A stretch of 64,000 bases of DNA from assembly GCA_030824115.1 (NCBI GenBank), contig JAVBYI010000020.1:89458-153457 (forward strand). The letters are read 5' to 3'. Within the stretch, counting starts at the first letter, position 1. Every line of letters starts with the position of its first letter. The notes beneath the pieces were generated by a model. The model made no database searches, was not told where the DNA came from, and saw only the letters and a program-made list of their open reading frames with translations. The position numbers were made by a program, and so were the translations under genes. Source of the DNA: Rhodocyclaceae bacterium. GTDB taxonomy: Bacteria; Pseudomonadota; Gammaproteobacteria; Burkholderiales; Rhodocyclaceae. Positions 16,763 to 27,369 of the stretch are shown one piece after another.

Positions 16763-18353
16763 GCACGGTGTCCCGCGCGGTCGGCAGCATGTCGGGATAG
16801 TCGCGACTGAAGTGCAGTCCGCGGCTTTCCTTGCGCTTCATGGCGCACTCGACGATCAGGTGAGCGGTCAGCACGAGGTTGCGCAACTCGATCAGGTCAT
16901 TGCTGACCCGGAAGTTGACATAGAACTCCTCGATTTCCTGTTCCAGCAGGCGGATGCGGTGACGGGCACGCTCCAGGCGCTTGCTGGTCCGCACGATGCC
17001 GACATAGTCCCACATGAAGCGACGCAGTTCATCCCAGTTGTGGGAGATGACAATTTCTTCGTCGGCATCGGTGACGCGGCTGTCATCCCAGTGCGGCAAT
17101 TTCGGCGATTTGACGGTTTTTTGTGCGCGTATGTCGGCAGCGGCGGCATTGCTGAAGACGACGCATTCGAGCAGTGAATTGCTGGCGAGGCGGTTGGCGC
17201 CATGCAGGCCGGTATTGGCGGCTTCGCCGAGGGCATACAGGCCGGGTACATCTGTCCGTGCGGCCAGATCGACGACGATGCCGCCGCAGGTGTAGTGGGC
17301 GGCGGGAACGACCGGGATCGGCTGCCTGGCGATGTCGATGCCGAGTTCGCGGCAGCGCGCAAAAATGTTCGGGAAGTGCGTGCGCAGGAAACCTTCGCCC
17401 TTGTGCGTGACATCGAGGTAGACGCAATCGAGGCCGTGCTTCTTCATTTCGTAGTCGATGGCGCGGGCGACGATATCACGTGGTGCCAGTTCGGCACGCT
17501 CATCATGGGCGGGCATGAAGCGCGTGCCACCCATTTCCGCAGGGAGGCGTAACAGGCCGCCTTCGCCGCGCATGGCTTCGGTGATCAGGAACGACTTGGC
17601 CTGTGGGTGATAAAGGCAGGTTGGATGGAACTGGATGAATTCGAGGTTGGCGACACGACAGCCGGCACGCCAGGCCATGGCAATCCCGTCGCCGGTCGCC
17701 GTATCCGGATTGGTGGTGTAGAGGTAGGACTTGCCGGCACCGCCGCTGGCGATGATGGTGTTGGGGGCGCTGAGGGTCAGGACTTGGTCGTTGTCGATGT
17801 CCAGCACATAGGCTCCCCAGCAACGCTGGGTTTTGAGGCCGAGTTTCGCCCCGGTGATCAGGTCGACCACGATGTGGCGTTCCAGCACCTCGATGTTGGG
17901 ATGCTGTCGGACTTTCCGGCTCAGCGTTTGTTGTACCGATGCGCCCGTGGCATCGGCGACATGAATCACGCGACGGGCACTGTGGCCGCCTTCGCGGGTC
18001 AGGTGATAGCCACTGTCGTCGCGGGTAAAGGGTACGCCCAGTTCAATCAGCCAGTCGATGGCTTCGCGGCCATGTTCGACGACGAAGCGCGTGGCGACGG
18101 GATCGCAGAGTCCGGCGCCGGCCGTGAAGGTGTCCTGAATGTGGGATTCGATCGAGTCGGTGTCGTCGAGCACGGCAGCGATGCCGCCTTGTGCCCAGTT
18201 GGTGGCCGAGTCATCGATCAGGCGCTTGGTGACCAGCGCTACTCGATGCGTATCGGCTAAGCGTAGGGCGAGGGATTGGCCTGCCAGGCCACTGCCGACG
18301 ACGATGACGTCGAAGCGACGCAGATAATTTGTTTGGGGTTGTTTTTTGACCAT
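16746..18353 (-). CDS. nadB: L-aspartate oxidase
   Basis: 535 residues from Met of [16 protein letters not shown]. The FAD motif is [16 protein letters not shown]. Further conserved parts are [31 protein letters not shown], and YTCGGI with [21 protein letters not shown] nearby. It oxidises aspartate to iminoaspartate, the first step of NAD synthesis. The frame is open upstream to 18497, but those residues are not family-like and run into the rpoE promoter. It is divergent from rpoE. Confidence 0.95.
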   Translation of the reverse strand: MVKKQPQTNYLRRFDVIVVGSGLAGQSLALRLADTHRVALVTKRLIDDSATNWAQGGIAAVLDDTDSIESHIQDTFTAGAGLCDPVATRFVVEHGREAIDWLIELGVPFTRDDSGYHLTREGGHSARRVIHVADATGASVQQTLSRKVRQHPNIEVLERHIVVDLITGAKLGLKTQRCWGAYVLDIDNDQVLTLSAPNTIIASGGAGKSYLYTTNPDTATGDGIAMAWRAGCRVANLEFIQFHPTCLYHPQAKSFLITEAMRGEGGLLRLPAEMGGTRFMPAHDERAELAPRDIVARAIDYEMKKHGLDCVYLDVTHKGEGFLRTHFPNIFARCRELGIDIARQPIPVVPAAHYTCGGIVVDLAARTDVPGLYALGEAANTGLHGANRLASNSLLECVVFSNAAAADIRAQKTVKSPKLPHWDDSRVTDADEEIVISHNWDELRRFMWDYVGIVRTSKRLERARHRIRLLEQEIEEFYVNFRVSNDLIELRNLVLTAHLIVECAMKRKESRGLHFSRDYPDMLPTARDTVLKPRR

Positions 18354-18382
18354 GTCGGTTTCGACTATATCACGCGGTATAT

Positions 18383-18411
18383 GGAACTTATTCAGGTTAT
18401 CCCGGTCACTT
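18383..18411 (+). promoter_or_regulatory. candidate sigma-E-type promoter of rpoE
   Basis: GGAACTT (18383-18389), 16 bp spacer, TCACTT (18406-18411), close to the ECF consensus GGAACTT-N16-TCnnA. It lies about 90 bp before the rpoE ATG and would allow autoregulation. Confidence 0.5.
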
Positions 18412-18499
18412 GCGCATCTGTCGCGAACAGCGAATTGTGCAAAATCGAAGGCAGCTATACTGATGTTCCAACGCATTCTGACAAGAAAATTATCCATCC

Positions 18500-19099
18500 A
18501 TGGGAGAGCGCGAAGCCGATCTTCAGTTGGTCGAACGGGTCCAGGCCGGCGACCGGGAGGCGTTCAGCCTGCTGGTGGTCAAGTACCAGCGCAAATTGCT
18601 GCGGCTGGTCATGCGCTTCGTGCGCGACGCAGCCGAGGCGGAGGATGTGACGCAGGAGGCGTTCGTCAAAGCATATCGCGCCTTGCCGAACTTTCGTGGC
18701 GAGAGCGCCTTCTACACTTGGCTCTATCGGATTGGTGTGAATACCGCCAAGAACTGGCTGGTTGCCAATGGGCGACGCATGCCGACCGTGACGGATGTCA
18801 CGGATGAGGATGGTGAAAACATTGAAGACGGGGGTTTGTTGCGTGACGATGAAACGCCTGAGCAGATTTTGTTGTCGAAGCAGATTGGAGCAACAGTAAA
18901 TGCGGCGATGGATGCCTTGCCCGAGGATTTGCGTACCGCCATTTCGTTGCGTGAAATCGAAGGACTGTCCTACGAAGAGATTGCACAGGTGATGGATTGC
19001 CCGATCGGCACAGTGCGTTCACGCATCTTTCGCGCACGCGATGCCATTGCGGCTAAATTGCGCCCGATGCTGGATACGGCGCCGGATCGGCGCTGGTGA
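18500..19099 (+). CDS. rpoE: ECF RNA polymerase sigma-E factor
   Basis: 199 residues starting [18 protein letters not shown]. Region 2 contains [23 protein letters not shown] (split here only by length) and region 4 contains [28 protein letters not shown]. This is the envelope-stress sigma factor, called AlgU in pseudomonads. It is held at the membrane by RseA, the next gene. The frame ends DRRW, as is usual in the family. Confidence 0.95.
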   Translation: MGEREADLQLVERVQAGDREAFSLLVVKYQRKLLRLVMRFVRDAAEAEDVTQEAFVKAYRALPNFRGESAFYTWLYRIGVNTAKNWLVANGRRMPTVTDVTDEDGENIEDGGLLRDDETPEQILLSKQIGATVNAAMDALPEDLRTAISLREIEGLSYEEIAQVMDCPIGTVRSRIFRARDAIAAKLRPMLDTAPDRRW

Positions 19100-19112
19100 G
19101 TGAGGTGATGGC

Positions 19113-19676
19113 ATGAGAAAAGATTCTGAACTGTCGGCGCTATTCGATGGCGAACTGGAAGATCACGAGGTGGCGTCCATCGTGCGGGCTGCACTGGCCG
19201 AGGATAAACAGTTGGCTGACTGGCAGGCTTATGCACTGATCGGCGATCAGTTGCGGGGCGAGCGAAGCCATTCGCCGAACTTTGTCGAGAACGTCATGGT
19301 TCGCGTGCGAGAGGAACCGGTGGTGCTTGCGCCGGGTAACCTGGTACGGCGCCAATCCCATCATCCGCTGCTGGCCCTCGCGGCCTCTGTCGCCGGGGTG
19401 GCTGTCGTGGGGTGGTTGGCCCTGACGGGTATGCCTCAAGTTCAGGGGCCTCAAATCGCCTATGTTGCCGTCTCGCCAGCGCCGACTTTTGCCAAGGCTG
19501 AACAGATTAAGCCAACCAAACTAACCGCACCCCAAGTGCAGCAAGTTAGTGCAGACCGTGCCGAGATGGGCGAGTATCTGGTGGCGCATCATGCCCATGC
19601 TTCCGCGTTTCATTTGGGTGAGGGCGTCCAGCATGTCCGCTCGGTCTCCATGACAGGGGATGCGGGACGCCCATGA
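19113..19676 (+). CDS. rseA: anti-sigma-E factor RseA/MucA
   Basis: A 187-residue single-pass inner-membrane protein. The N-terminal cytoplasmic part (MRKDSELSALFDGELEDHE) binds the sigma factor. A membrane helix lies near 90-110 (LLALAASVAGVAVVGWLAL), and the periplasmic tail is Pro/Ala/Gln-rich. A repeat copy is translated [11 protein letters not shown] just after the membrane helix, in the region where DegS/RseP-type proteolysis acts in relatives. The gene overlaps rseB by 4 bp. Confidence 0.88.
   Translation: MRKDSELSALFDGELEDHEVASIVRAALAEDKQLADWQAYALIGDQLRGERSHSPNFVENVMVRVREEPVVLAPGNLVRRQSHHPLLALAASVAGVAVVGWLALTGMPQVQGPQIAYVAVSPAPTFAKAEQIKPTKLTAPQVQQVSADRAEMGEYLVAHHAHASAFHLGEGVQHVRSVSMTGDAGRP
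19466..19489 (-). repeat. dispersed repeat copy 5 (in rseA)
   Basis: Perfect core. Translated AVSPAPTF, the same peptide as in rne. Confidence 0.9.
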
Positions 19677-20674
19677 GTTTTTTCTCGCGAACAATTCTCT
19701 TGTTGGCAGCGGGCAGTCTGTCCGCCAGCGTGCACGCACAGGTTGCGCCTGGACAGGGCGAAGCCTTGTTTTGGTTACAGAAGGTGTCTACCGCTGCACG
19801 TCAGTTGAGCTATAGCGGTACTTTTGTGTTCCAGAATGGCGCGCGCAGTGAAACCTCGCGCATCGTGCATGTGGCTGCTGGGGGCAACCAGTTTGAAAAG
19901 TTGGAAGTGCTGGATGGCAGCCCGCGCGAGGTGATTCGCCACAACGATGAGGTGAAGTGCTATCTCCCCGAAAAACGTCTGGTGGTCATCGAACAGCGTA
20001 GTCCACGCAACAGTTTCCCGGCCTTGTTGCCCGCCAGTCTGGCCGGCTTGGGCGAGCACTATCAGATTCGCAAAGGTGCGAATGTTCGGGTGGCGGGTCG
20101 CGAAAGTCAGGTGATCAAACTGGAACCGCGCGATGCCTGGCGTTTTGGGCGCCAATTCTGGATTGACCAGGAAAATGGCTTGCTACTCAAGGCAGAGGTT
20201 TTGGGTGCGCAAGGTGAATCCCTGGAGTCACTTTCGTTCACCGAGCTACACATTGGTGTACCAGCTGGGGTCGATGCAGCCAAGCAGAGTGCAACGGAGG
20301 GCGAGCGTGCGCGTGACTGGGCAGTTCGCAAGCCTCGCGTACAGGAGCTACGAGAGGGGTCTCGCTGGCAGTTCCGTTCGGAACTGCCAGGCTTTCGTCG
20401 TCAGTCAGCGATGTTGCGCAGCTCTGGTCGTCTGAGTGATGGCGATGCACGCGATGTAAAGCATTGGGTTTTTTCCGATGGACTGGCCGCCGTATCGGTA
20501 TTCATTTCCCCGCTGACAGGGATGAACGAGGTTACGGACGGCGAGATGGAAACGATGGGCGCCATCAGCGTGGTCAAACGCGTGATTGATGGCCACAAAG
20601 TGGTGGTGATGGGCGATGCCCCGCCAACGGCGATCCGGCACTTTGCCGCTGGCATTGGAACGCGTAGCAAATGA
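19673..20674 (+). CDS. rseB: periplasmic sigma-E regulator RseB/MucB
   Basis: 333 residues with a signal peptide (about 1-22, LLLAAGSLSASVHA) and the MucB/RseB N-terminal domain (STAARQLSYSGTFVFQNG). It binds periplasmic RseA and protects it from cleavage, and senses lipid or LPS signals in known homologues. It overlaps both neighbours, consistent with one operon. Confidence 0.93.
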   Translation: MSFFSRTILLLAAGSLSASVHAQVAPGQGEALFWLQKVSTAARQLSYSGTFVFQNGARSETSRIVHVAAGGNQFEKLEVLDGSPREVIRHNDEVKCYLPEKRLVVIEQRSPRNSFPALLPASLAGLGEHYQIRKGANVRVAGRESQVIKLEPRDAWRFGRQFWIDQENGLLLKAEVLGAQGESLESLSFTELHIGVPAGVDAAKQSATEGERARDWAVRKPRVQELREGSRWQFRSELPGFRRQSAMLRSSGRLSDGDARDVKHWVFSDGLAAVSVFISPLTGMNEVTDGEMETMGAISVVKRVIDGHKVVVMGDAPPTAIRHFAAGIGTRSK

Positions 20675-21087
20675 ATGAGATCAATGGCGTGGTGGTGCGT
20701 GTGGAAGATGATTACGCCTATGTCAGCACAGTGGGTGTGTCCAGTGCCTGTGGTTCGTGTGCGAGTCGCGGTGGGTGCGGCAGCGTAGATGGCGAAAAGA
20801 AAACGCATGTGCTGCGCCTGCCCAATCCGATTCATGCGCGTGCAGGGGATCTGGTGGTGATTCAGGCGGCACAAGGCGCCGTATTGCGCGCCGTCTGGTG
20901 GGTCTACTTGTTGCCTTTGTTGCTGGCAGTGGTCGGTGCAGCAGGGTTGCTCGCCATCACCGGCAACGAAATGCTTGCCATGCTGGGATTACTGGTCGGG
21001 CTGGCTGCCGGATTTCTTGGCTTGCGATGGCAAAAACCCAGTTGCAATTCGCGACAGCAAATCTTATCTATCGCTTTTAAAGTGTGA
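20671..21087 (+). CDS. rseC: RseC/MucC membrane protein
   Basis: 138 residues. The Cys-rich N-terminal domain (SSACGSCASRGGCGS) and two membrane helices (VWWVYLLPLLLAVVGAAGLL and MLAMLGLLVGLAAGFLGL) are characteristic. RseC modulates the sigma-E pathway and is linked to redox/Rnf functions in some species. ATGA overlap with rseB. Confidence 0.9.
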   Translation: MNEINGVVVRVEDDYAYVSTVGVSSACGSCASRGGCGSVDGEKKTHVLRLPNPIHARAGDLVVIQAAQGAVLRAVWWVYLLPLLLAVVGAAGLLAITGNEMLAMLGLLVGLAAGFLGLRWQKPSCNSRQQILSIAFKV

Positions 21088-21102
21088 TTCAGGGGATATC
21101 CG

Positions 21103-22527
21103 ATGATCAGGAATTGGTTATTGACGATTGGTTTGGCTTTGTCCTCCGGCCTGTTATTTGCCCAGTCGCAGCTTCCCGACTTTGTTGATCTGGCCGAGAA
21201 GCAGGGGGCCGCCGTGGTCAATATCAGCACGACACAAGTTGTCCGCGGGCACCGTTTTGGTCAGGGTTTTCCCTTTGATGAGGATGATCCAGCCTTCGAA
21301 TTTTTCAAGCGTTTTGCACCGCGCCAGTTTCCCGGGGTTCCCAATGCGCCGCGTGAGTTCGAGAATAAGTCGCTGGGCTCCGGTTTCATCATCAGTGCCG
21401 ATGGTTACATCCTGACCAATGCGCATGTGATTGATGGGGCGGATGAGGTGGCCGTCAAACTGGCTGACAAGCGTGAACTGAAGGCTAAGGTGATCGGCGC
21501 CGACAAGCGGACCGACGTTGCGCTGATCAAGATTGATGGACAGGGATTTCCCTCGGTCAGGCTGGGCGACCCCGCGAAACTGAGAGTTGGCGAATGGGTG
21601 GTGGCGATTGGCTCCCCCTTTGGTTTCGAGAATACGGTGACAGCAGGCATTGTCAGTGCCAAGGGACGTTCCCTGCCGCAGGAAAACTTCGTGCCTTTCA
21701 TCCAGACTGATGTGGCGATCAACCCGGGCAACTCGGGTGGTCCCTTGTTCAACATGAAGGGTGAGGTGATTGGCATCAACTCCCAGATTTACAGCCGCTC
21801 CGGCGGTTACCAAGGGATTGCCTTCTCGATTCCCATCGATGTGGCTATGGAAATCCAGGCCCAGTTGCGTAGTGGCGGGAAAGTCAGTCGTGGCCGCATC
21901 GGGGTGGTGATTCAGGAAGTGAACAAGGAACTGGCAGATTCGTTTGGCCTGCCCAAAGCGCAAGGTGCCCTGATCGCGTCGATCGAGAAGGGTGGTCCGG
22001 CCGATAAGTCAGGACTCGAAGCCGGTGACGTGATTCTCGAGTTCAATGGCAAGCCCGTCGTCCAGTCAAGTGATCTGCCACGCATGGTGGGCAACAGCAA
22101 GCCGGGCAGCAAGGCCAAGCTGGAAATCTGGCGCGGGGGTGCGGCGAAAGAACTGAGCCTGACGGTTGGCGAGATGCCGGATGAGCCTCTCAATGGCAAA
22201 GCCTCGCGACGTGGCAAACCTGCCGACCCTGCGCCGGCCAACAAACTGGGGCTGGTTTTGTCCGAGCCCAGTGCCGAACAAAAACGCCAGTTGGGCATTC
22301 GTCATGGACTGATTATCGAGGAGGTGCGTGACGGCGGTCGTGGCGAGTTGCGCCAGGGCGATGTGATCCTGGCACTGATACAGCGCGGCGTTCAGACTGA
22401 GGTGCGCTCCGTCGATCAGTTCAATGACCTGCTGGCCAAACAGGGCAGGGGAACGCCGATCACCCTGCTGGTTCGCCGCGGCGATAGCCAGACCTTCGTG
22501 ACGATTCGGGGTGCCCAAGATAAATAA
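21103..22527 (+). CDS. mucD: periplasmic serine protease DegP/MucD
   Basis: 474 residues with a signal peptide (1-20, ending LLFAQ). The trypsin-like domain has His in LTNAHVIDGADEV, Asp in RTDVALIK and Ser in GNSGGPL. Two PDZ domains follow (IGVVIQEVNKELADSFGL region and the C-terminal GLVLSEPSAEQ region). It degrades misfolded envelope proteins and is a typical last gene of the rpoE-rseABC operon. Confidence 0.94.
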   Translation: MIRNWLLTIGLALSSGLLFAQSQLPDFVDLAEKQGAAVVNISTTQVVRGHRFGQGFPFDEDDPAFEFFKRFAPRQFPGVPNAPREFENKSLGSGFIISADGYILTNAHVIDGADEVAVKLADKRELKAKVIGADKRTDVALIKIDGQGFPSVRLGDPAKLRVGEWVVAIGSPFGFENTVTAGIVSAKGRSLPQENFVPFIQTDVAINPGNSGGPLFNMKGEVIGINSQIYSRSGGYQGIAFSIPIDVAMEIQAQLRSGGKVSRGRIGVVIQEVNKELADSFGLPKAQGALIASIEKGGPADKSGLEAGDVILEFNGKPVVQSSDLPRMVGNSKPGSKAKLEIWRGGAAKELSLTVGEMPDEPLNGKASRRGKPADPAPANKLGLVLSEPSAEQKRQLGIRHGLIIEEVRDGGRGELRQGDVILALIQRGVQTEVRSVDQFNDLLAKQGRGTPITLLVRRGDSQTFVTIRGAQDK

Positions 22528-22768
22528 GCCGCACTTCATCCTCTACGGTCGGTCTTACTGCCATTTGTGTGATGACATGCTCGTTGCGCTCAAGCGCTTG
22601 CGCAGCGAGCATGATTTCGATGTATCCGTGCGGGATATCGATACCTGTCCAGATAAACGTGATTCCTATGACCGGCTTGTGCCCGTTCTGACCATGGACG
22701 ATGAAGAGATTTGCCATTATTTTCTCGACGCGGTGAAAGTGCGTGAGGTTTTAAGCCGCTTTCGCTAA
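22511..22768 (+). CDS. glutaredoxin-like protein (DUF836)
   Basis: 85 residues, thioredoxin fold, with C17-x2-C20 (YCHLC) near the N-terminus and a VPVLTMDDEEI cis-Pro segment. It overlaps mucD by 17 bp, so it is likely co-transcribed with the stress operon. The disulfide partner is unknown. Confidence 0.8.
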   Translation: MPKINKPHFILYGRSYCHLCDDMLVALKRLRSEHDFDVSVRDIDTCPDKRDSYDRLVPVLTMDDEEICHYFLDAVKVREVLSRFR

Positions 22769-22789
22769 AATTCGCATCCCGATTGATTG

Positions 22790-22826
22790 AAGGCGCCGAT
22801 CCTGGCGCCTTTGTCTTTGTTTTGGT
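22790..22826 (+). terminator. intrinsic terminator before lepA
   Basis: AAGGCGCC-GATCCT-GGCGCCTT hairpin followed by a T-rich tract (TGTCTTTGTTTTGG). It separates the rpoE operon from lepA. Confidence 0.65.
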
Positions 22827-22834
22827 ACCTTTCC

Positions 22835-24628
22835 GTGCAGCACATCAGAAATTTTTCCATCATTGCGCATATTGATCACGGCAAGTCGACGCTGGCCGAT
22901 CGCATCATCCATCGGTGTGGCGGCCTTTCCGACCGCGAGATGGAGGCACAGGTGCTCGATTCGATGGATATCGAGCGCGAGCGTGGCATTACCATCAAGG
23001 CCCAGACGGCGGCACTGCAGTACAAGGCGCGTGACGGCAAGATCTACAACCTGAACCTGATCGACACCCCAGGACACGTTGACTTCTCCTATGAGGTCTC
23101 GCGCAGCTTATCCGCATGCGAAGGCGCGCTGCTGGTGGTTGATGCTTCGCAAGGCGTAGAGGCGCAAACGGTCGCCAACTGCTATACCGCCATCGAGCTT
23201 GGCGTGGAGGTCGTGCCTGTCCTCAATAAGATGGATCTGCCGCAGGCTGATCCCGATGGTGCACGTCAGGAAGTCGAGGAAGTGATCGGCATTGATGCCA
23301 CCGATGCGATTCCCTGTTCGGCCAAGACCGGTATGGGCGTCGAAGATATTCTCGAAGCCGTGATTGCCCGTGTGCCTGCACCCAGAGGAAAAATGGATGC
23401 GCCACTCAAGGCTTTGATCATCGATTCCTGGTTTGACAACTACGTCGGTGTGGTGATGCTGGTGCGGGTTGTTGACGGCTCGCTCAAGGCTAAAGACAAA
23501 ATCAAGCTGATGTCGACCGGTACAGTGCATCTGTGCGAACAGGTCGGCGTGTTTACCCCGAAATCGCAGCCTCGCCCCGAGTTGCGTGCCGGCGAGGTGG
23601 GTTTCATCATCTCCGGCATCAAGGAACTGCAGGCGGCCAAGGTCGGCGATACGGTCACTCTGGTGGATAAGCCCGCGACGGAGGCGTTGCCCGGCTTCAA
23701 GGAAATCAAGTCACAGGTGTTTGCCGGCCTTTATCCGGTCGAGTCGAATCAATATGACAGCCTGCGCGATGCCCTGGAGAAGTTGCAACTGAACGATGCC
23801 TCCTTGCATTACGAGCCCGAAGTTTCGCAGGCACTTGGCTTTGGTTTTCGTTGTGGTTTCCTTGGCCTGTTGCACATGGAGATTGTGCAGGAGCGTCTGG
23901 AGCGTGAATTCGATCAGGATCTGATCACGACGGCGCCGACCGTGGTGTATGAGGTGCTGATGCGCGATGGCACCGTAGTGCAAGTCGAGAATCCGGCCAA
24001 GCTGCCGGAAAGCCAGAAGAGCGAGGAAATCCGCGAACCGATCATTACGACGAAAATCTTCGTGCCGCAGGACTATCTGGGCGCAGTGATCATGCTGTGC
24101 GAAAGCAAGCGCGGTTCACAAGTCAATATGGCCTACCACGGTCGTCAGGTGCAACTGACCTACGACATGCCCATGGCCGAAGTGGTGATGGACTTCTTCG
24201 ATAAGCTCAAATCCGTTTCGCGCGGCTATGCCTCGCTGGACTATGAGTTTAAGGAGTATCGGGCGGCTGATGTGGTCAAGTTGGATGTGCTGATCAACAC
24301 CGAAAAGGTCGATGCGCTCTCGCTGATCGTGCATCGTGCCAATGCCCCCTACCGTGGTCGGGAACTTGCCGCCAAGATGCGCGAACTGATTCCGCGCCAG
24401 ATGTACGATGTGGCGATTCAGGCCGCGATTGGTTCAACCATTGTTGCGCGCGAGAACGTTAAGGCGATGCGCAAGGACGTGCTGGCCAAGTGTTACGGCG
24501 GTGACATTTCGCGCAAGAAGAAACTGCTGGAAAAGCAGAAGGCCGGCAAGAAGCGCATGAAGCAGGTGGGCAGCGTCGAGATTCCGCAGGAAGCCTTTTT
24601 GGCGGTGCTGCGAGTAGGGGACAAGTAG
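22835..24628 (+). CDS. lepA: elongation factor 4 (LepA)
   Basis: 597 residues from GTG 22835 ([19 protein letters not shown]). The frame extends upstream to TTG 22787, but that part is the terminator hairpin. Translation GTPase with G1 [10 protein letters not shown]3 DTPGHVDF, G4 NKMD, and the LepA-specific C-terminal domain ([19 protein letters not shown]). It back-translocates or aids ribosome assembly under stress. It leads the lepA-lepB-rnc-era-recO run. Confidence 0.96.
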   Translation: MQHIRNFSIIAHIDHGKSTLADRIIHRCGGLSDREMEAQVLDSMDIERERGITIKAQTAALQYKARDGKIYNLNLIDTPGHVDFSYEVSRSLSACEGALLVVDASQGVEAQTVANCYTAIELGVEVVPVLNKMDLPQADPDGARQEVEEVIGIDATDAIPCSAKTGMGVEDILEAVIARVPAPRGKMDAPLKALIIDSWFDNYVGVVMLVRVVDGSLKAKDKIKLMSTGTVHLCEQVGVFTPKSQPRPELRAGEVGFIISGIKELQAAKVGDTVTLVDKPATEALPGFKEIKSQVFAGLYPVESNQYDSLRDALEKLQLNDASLHYEPEVSQALGFGFRCGFLGLLHMEIVQERLEREFDQDLITTAPTVVYEVLMRDGTVVQVENPAKLPESQKSEEIREPIITTKIFVPQDYLGAVIMLCESKRGSQVNMAYHGRQVQLTYDMPMAEVVMDFFDKLKSVSRGYASLDYEFKEYRAADVVKLDVLINTEKVDALSLIVHRANAPYRGRELAAKMRELIPRQMYDVAIQAAIGSTIVARENVKAMRKDVLAKCYGGDISRKKKLLEKQKAGKKRMKQVGSVEIPQEAFLAVLRVGDK

Positions 24629-25417
24629 ATGAATTTTGCCCTGATCCTGTTCATCCTGTTGATGGTAAGTGCCGTGCTTTGGCTTGCCGATCACTTTGTC
24701 TTTCGCAAAAAGCGCGGGCTGGATGCCAGGGAACCTTGGTGGGTAGAGTATGGGGCCAGTTTCTTTCCGGTGATCCTGATCGTCTTCGTGTTGCGCTCAT
24801 TTATTGTCGAGCCCTTCAAGATTCCCTCTGGCTCGATGATCCCGACGCTGTTGGTCGGCGACTTCATTGCCGTCAATAAATTCACCTACGGTATTCGCTT
24901 GCCGGTGATCAACAAGAAGGTGATCGACCTGAATCTGCCGCAGCGCGGTGATGTGGTGGTCTTTCGCTATCCCCCCGACCCTTCGTTGGACTACATCAAA
25001 CGTGTTGTGGGCGTGCCTGGCGATAAGGTGGCCTATCAGAACAAGCGCCTCAGTATTAATGGGCAGGTAGTCTTGATGGAGCGCGATGGCGATTATTTTG
25101 ATGCAGAGCGTATGTTCTACACGCCGCGTTTTGTTGAGAAGCTCGGCGATGTCGACCATCTGGTGCTGGTTGAGGAGGATGTGCCGGGTTTTGTCCCACA
25201 CGTAATGCAATTCCCGTATCGGGATAATTGCCTCTACAATAACGAAGGTGTTATTTGCGAAGTACCTGCCGGCCACTATTTTGTAATGGGCGATAACCGG
25301 GATAACTCGCAAGACAGTCGGGTATGGGGATTTGTGCCCGAAGAGAATCTGGTGGGCAAGGCATTTTTTGTCTGGTTCAACTTCAGTGACTTGAAGCGGA
25401 TTGGCGGATTCCGTTGA
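24629..25417 (+). CDS. lepB: signal peptidase I
   Basis: 262 residues. Two N-terminal membrane segments (MNFALILFILLMVSAVLWLA and FFPVILIVFVLRSFI). The Ser of PSGSMIPTLL and the Lys of DYIKRVVGVPGD form the catalytic dyad, and GDNRDNSQDSRVWGFV is the conserved box E. It cleaves signal peptides on the periplasmic side. It starts directly after the lepA stop. Confidence 0.95.
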   Translation: MNFALILFILLMVSAVLWLADHFVFRKKRGLDAREPWWVEYGASFFPVILIVFVLRSFIVEPFKIPSGSMIPTLLVGDFIAVNKFTYGIRLPVINKKVIDLNLPQRGDVVVFRYPPDPSLDYIKRVVGVPGDKVAYQNKRLSINGQVVLMERDGDYFDAERMFYTPRFVEKLGDVDHLVLVEEDVPGFVPHVMQFPYRDNCLYNNEGVICEVPAGHYFVMGDNRDNSQDSRVWGFVPEENLVGKAFFVWFNFSDLKRIGGFR

Positions 25418-25445
25418 TCAACTGGCGCTTCGGACAAGGGGAATA

Positions 25446-25799
25446 ATGAAAAGCAAACAGTTGGGTGTCAGCCTTTCGGGTTTGTTGGTATCGGCAGTAA
25501 TTCTGGCGTTCGTGGCGTTGTTAGGCATGAAGATTGCGCCAGAAGTTATTGAGTACTTCCAGATTGTGAAAACAGTGAAGCAGGTCGCTGGCGGTACTGC
25601 CATTGAGAGTGTTGCTCAAGTACGAAAAGCGTTTGATAGCCAAGCCAACATTGACAATATCCGGGCTATCAGTGGACAGGATCTTGAAGTTACCAAGGAT
25701 AGCGGGAAAATTGAAATTTCCTTTTCCTATGAAAGACGGATCCACCTGTTTGGTAATGTAAGTCTCGTACTTGAGTTTCAGGGATCCTCCGGGGGATAG
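25446..25799 (+). CDS. DUF4845 membrane-anchored protein
   Basis: 117 residues with an N-terminal membrane helix ([21 protein letters not shown]) that resembles a pilin-like leader, followed by a small soluble domain. DUF4845 proteins are found between lepB and rnc in betaproteobacteria and pseudomonads. Function is not known. Confidence 0.8.
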   Translation: MKSKQLGVSLSGLLVSAVILAFVALLGMKIAPEVIEYFQIVKTVKQVAGGTAIESVAQVRKAFDSQANIDNIRAISGQDLEVTKDSGKIEISFSYERRIHLFGNVSLVLEFQGSSGG

Positions 25800-25801
25800 G
25801 G

Positions 25802-26470
25802 TTGTCGAGACGGTTGGAGCGGGCGCTCGGATATCAGTTTAATCAGCCAGAACTGCTGCGTCAGGCCCTGACGCATCGCAGCCACTCATCTCCCCACAAT
25901 GAGCGCCTGGAGTTTCTTGGCGACAGCGTGCTGAACTGCACGGTCGCAACACTGCTTTACCAGCGTTTCCCGAATGTCAATGAAGGTGATTTGTCCCGCT
26001 TGCGCGCCAGTCTTGTGCGCCAGGAAACCCTGGCGGAAATTGGTGAGAAGCTTGCCTTGGGTGATTTCCTGCACCTGGGCGAGGGAGAGCTGAAAAGTGG
26101 TGGCTTTCGCCGTCCTTCCATCATCGCGGATGCACTGGAAGCTCTGTTTGGGGCGATTTATCTGGATGCCGATTTTGACGCGGCCCAGCGCGTGATCGGT
26201 GACCTGTATCGTTCGCGCCTTGAAGAAATTGATCCACGCAAGGCTGGCAAGGACGCCAAGACCAGTTTGCAGGAATACCTGCAGGCCCGGCATCTGCCAG
26301 TACCTACCTATACACTCAAGGCCACCCACGGGGATGCCCATGCTCAGCAGTTTTCTGTCAGTTGCACCATTCCCACCCTGCAGATCGAAACCCAGGGCAA
26401 TGGCCCCAGTCGCCGTGCCGCCGAACAACAGGCCGCTCAAGCCGTGCTTGATGGATTGGGACCGACATGA
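25802..26470 (+). CDS. rnc: ribonuclease III
   Basis: 222 residues from TTG 25802. The RNase III signature [12 protein letters not shown] and the catalytic [13 protein letters not shown] segment are present. A C-terminal dsRNA-binding domain ([20 protein letters not shown] region) follows. It cuts double-stranded RNA in rRNA processing and overlaps era by 4 bp. Confidence 0.95.
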   Translation: MSRRLERALGYQFNQPELLRQALTHRSHSSPHNERLEFLGDSVLNCTVATLLYQRFPNVNEGDLSRLRASLVRQETLAEIGEKLALGDFLHLGEGELKSGGFRRPSIIADALEALFGAIYLDADFDAAQRVIGDLYRSRLEEIDPRKAGKDAKTSLQEYLQARHLPVPTYTLKATHGDAHAQQFSVSCTIPTLQIETQGNGPSRRAAEQQAAQAVLDGLGPT

Positions 26471-27369
26471 CTGAGGCCTCCGATAAATCCATCACGCGTG
26501 CCGGCTACATCGCCATTGTGGGCATTCCCAATGTCGGCAAGTCGACGCTGATGAATCGCCTGATCGGGGCGAAGCTCAGCATTACCTCGAAGAAGGCCCA
26601 GACGACACGTCATCGTATTCACGGCATCCTGACGGCTGATGATTGCCAGTATGTATTCGTCGACACCCCCGGATTCCAGACCGAACATCGCAATGCGCTG
26701 AATCGGGCGATGAACCGCTCGGTGGTCGGCGCGCTGGGCGATGTCGATGTGATTTTGTTCGTCATTGAAGCGGAGCGCTGGCGCGAGGCCGATCAGGCCG
26801 TGCTGGCAAAATTGCCAGAGGATGCTTCGGTCATCCTGGTGGTCAATAAATCAGATCGCCTAGCCGACCGGAGTCGGCTGCTGCCATTCATGGAAAAGCT
26901 GTCGGCCGAGCCGCGCTTTGCCGAGATCGTCCCCGTGAGTGCCGAGCGGGGCGAGAACATCAATACGCTTTTGAAGGTCATTGCCCACTACCTGCCGCAG
27001 TCCGAGTTCATCTTCGAGCCGGAAACCCTGACGGATCGCTCCGAGCGTTTTCTGGCGGCGGAACTGCTGCGTGAAAAACTGTTTCGCAATCTTGGCGAGG
27101 AGTTGCCCTATGGCATTGCGGTCGAGATCGAGAAATTCGAGGAAGTGGATGGCATTCGCCGTATCCATGCGGCCGTCATTGTGGATCGGGAGGCCCACAA
27201 GGCCATCGTCATCGGCAAGGGGGGCACGCGCCTGAAGCGTATTGTCAGTGATGCCCGCAAGGACATGGAAGTTTTGTTCGGCAGCAAGGTCTGGCTGGAA
27301 ACCTGGGTCAAGGTCAAGAGTGGCTGGGCCGACGATGAACGTGCCCTGCGCAGCCTGGGTTACGAATGA
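26467..27369 (+). CDS. era: GTPase Era
   Basis: 300 residues. G1 [10 protein letters not shown]2 [11 protein letters not shown]3 DTPGFQ, G4 NKSD, and the C-terminal KH domain ([16 protein letters not shown]). It binds 16S rRNA and checks 30S assembly. ATGA-type overlap with rnc and recO. Confidence 0.96.
   Translation: MTEASDKSITRAGYIAIVGIPNVGKSTLMNRLIGAKLSITSKKAQTTRHRIHGILTADDCQYVFVDTPGFQTEHRNALNRAMNRSVVGALGDVDVILFVIEAERWREADQAVLAKLPEDASVILVVNKSDRLADRSRLLPFMEKLSAEPRFAEIVPVSAERGENINTLLKVIAHYLPQSEFIFEPETLTDRSERFLAAELLREKLFRNLGEELPYGIAVEIEKFEEVDGIRRIHAAVIVDREAHKAIVIGKGGTRLKRIVSDARKDMEVLFGSKVWLETWVKVKSGWADDERALRSLGYE

Noticed and set aside
19085..19105. TCGGCGCTGGTGAG at the end of rpoE, similar to the dispersed repeat
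   Set aside because: Only the middle part matches, the right half is absent, and DRRW is the normal C-terminus of the sigma factor, so it is likely chance.
21481..21512. GATCGGCGCCGACAAG in mucD as a repeat copy
   Set aside because: It shares only short GGCGCCGAC sequence in a coding region and lacks the CTGGCG and GACGGC parts.
22787..22834. Upstream TTG start for lepA
   Set aside because: The extra 16 codons are the terminator hairpin and T tract; the family N-terminus starts at GTG 22835.
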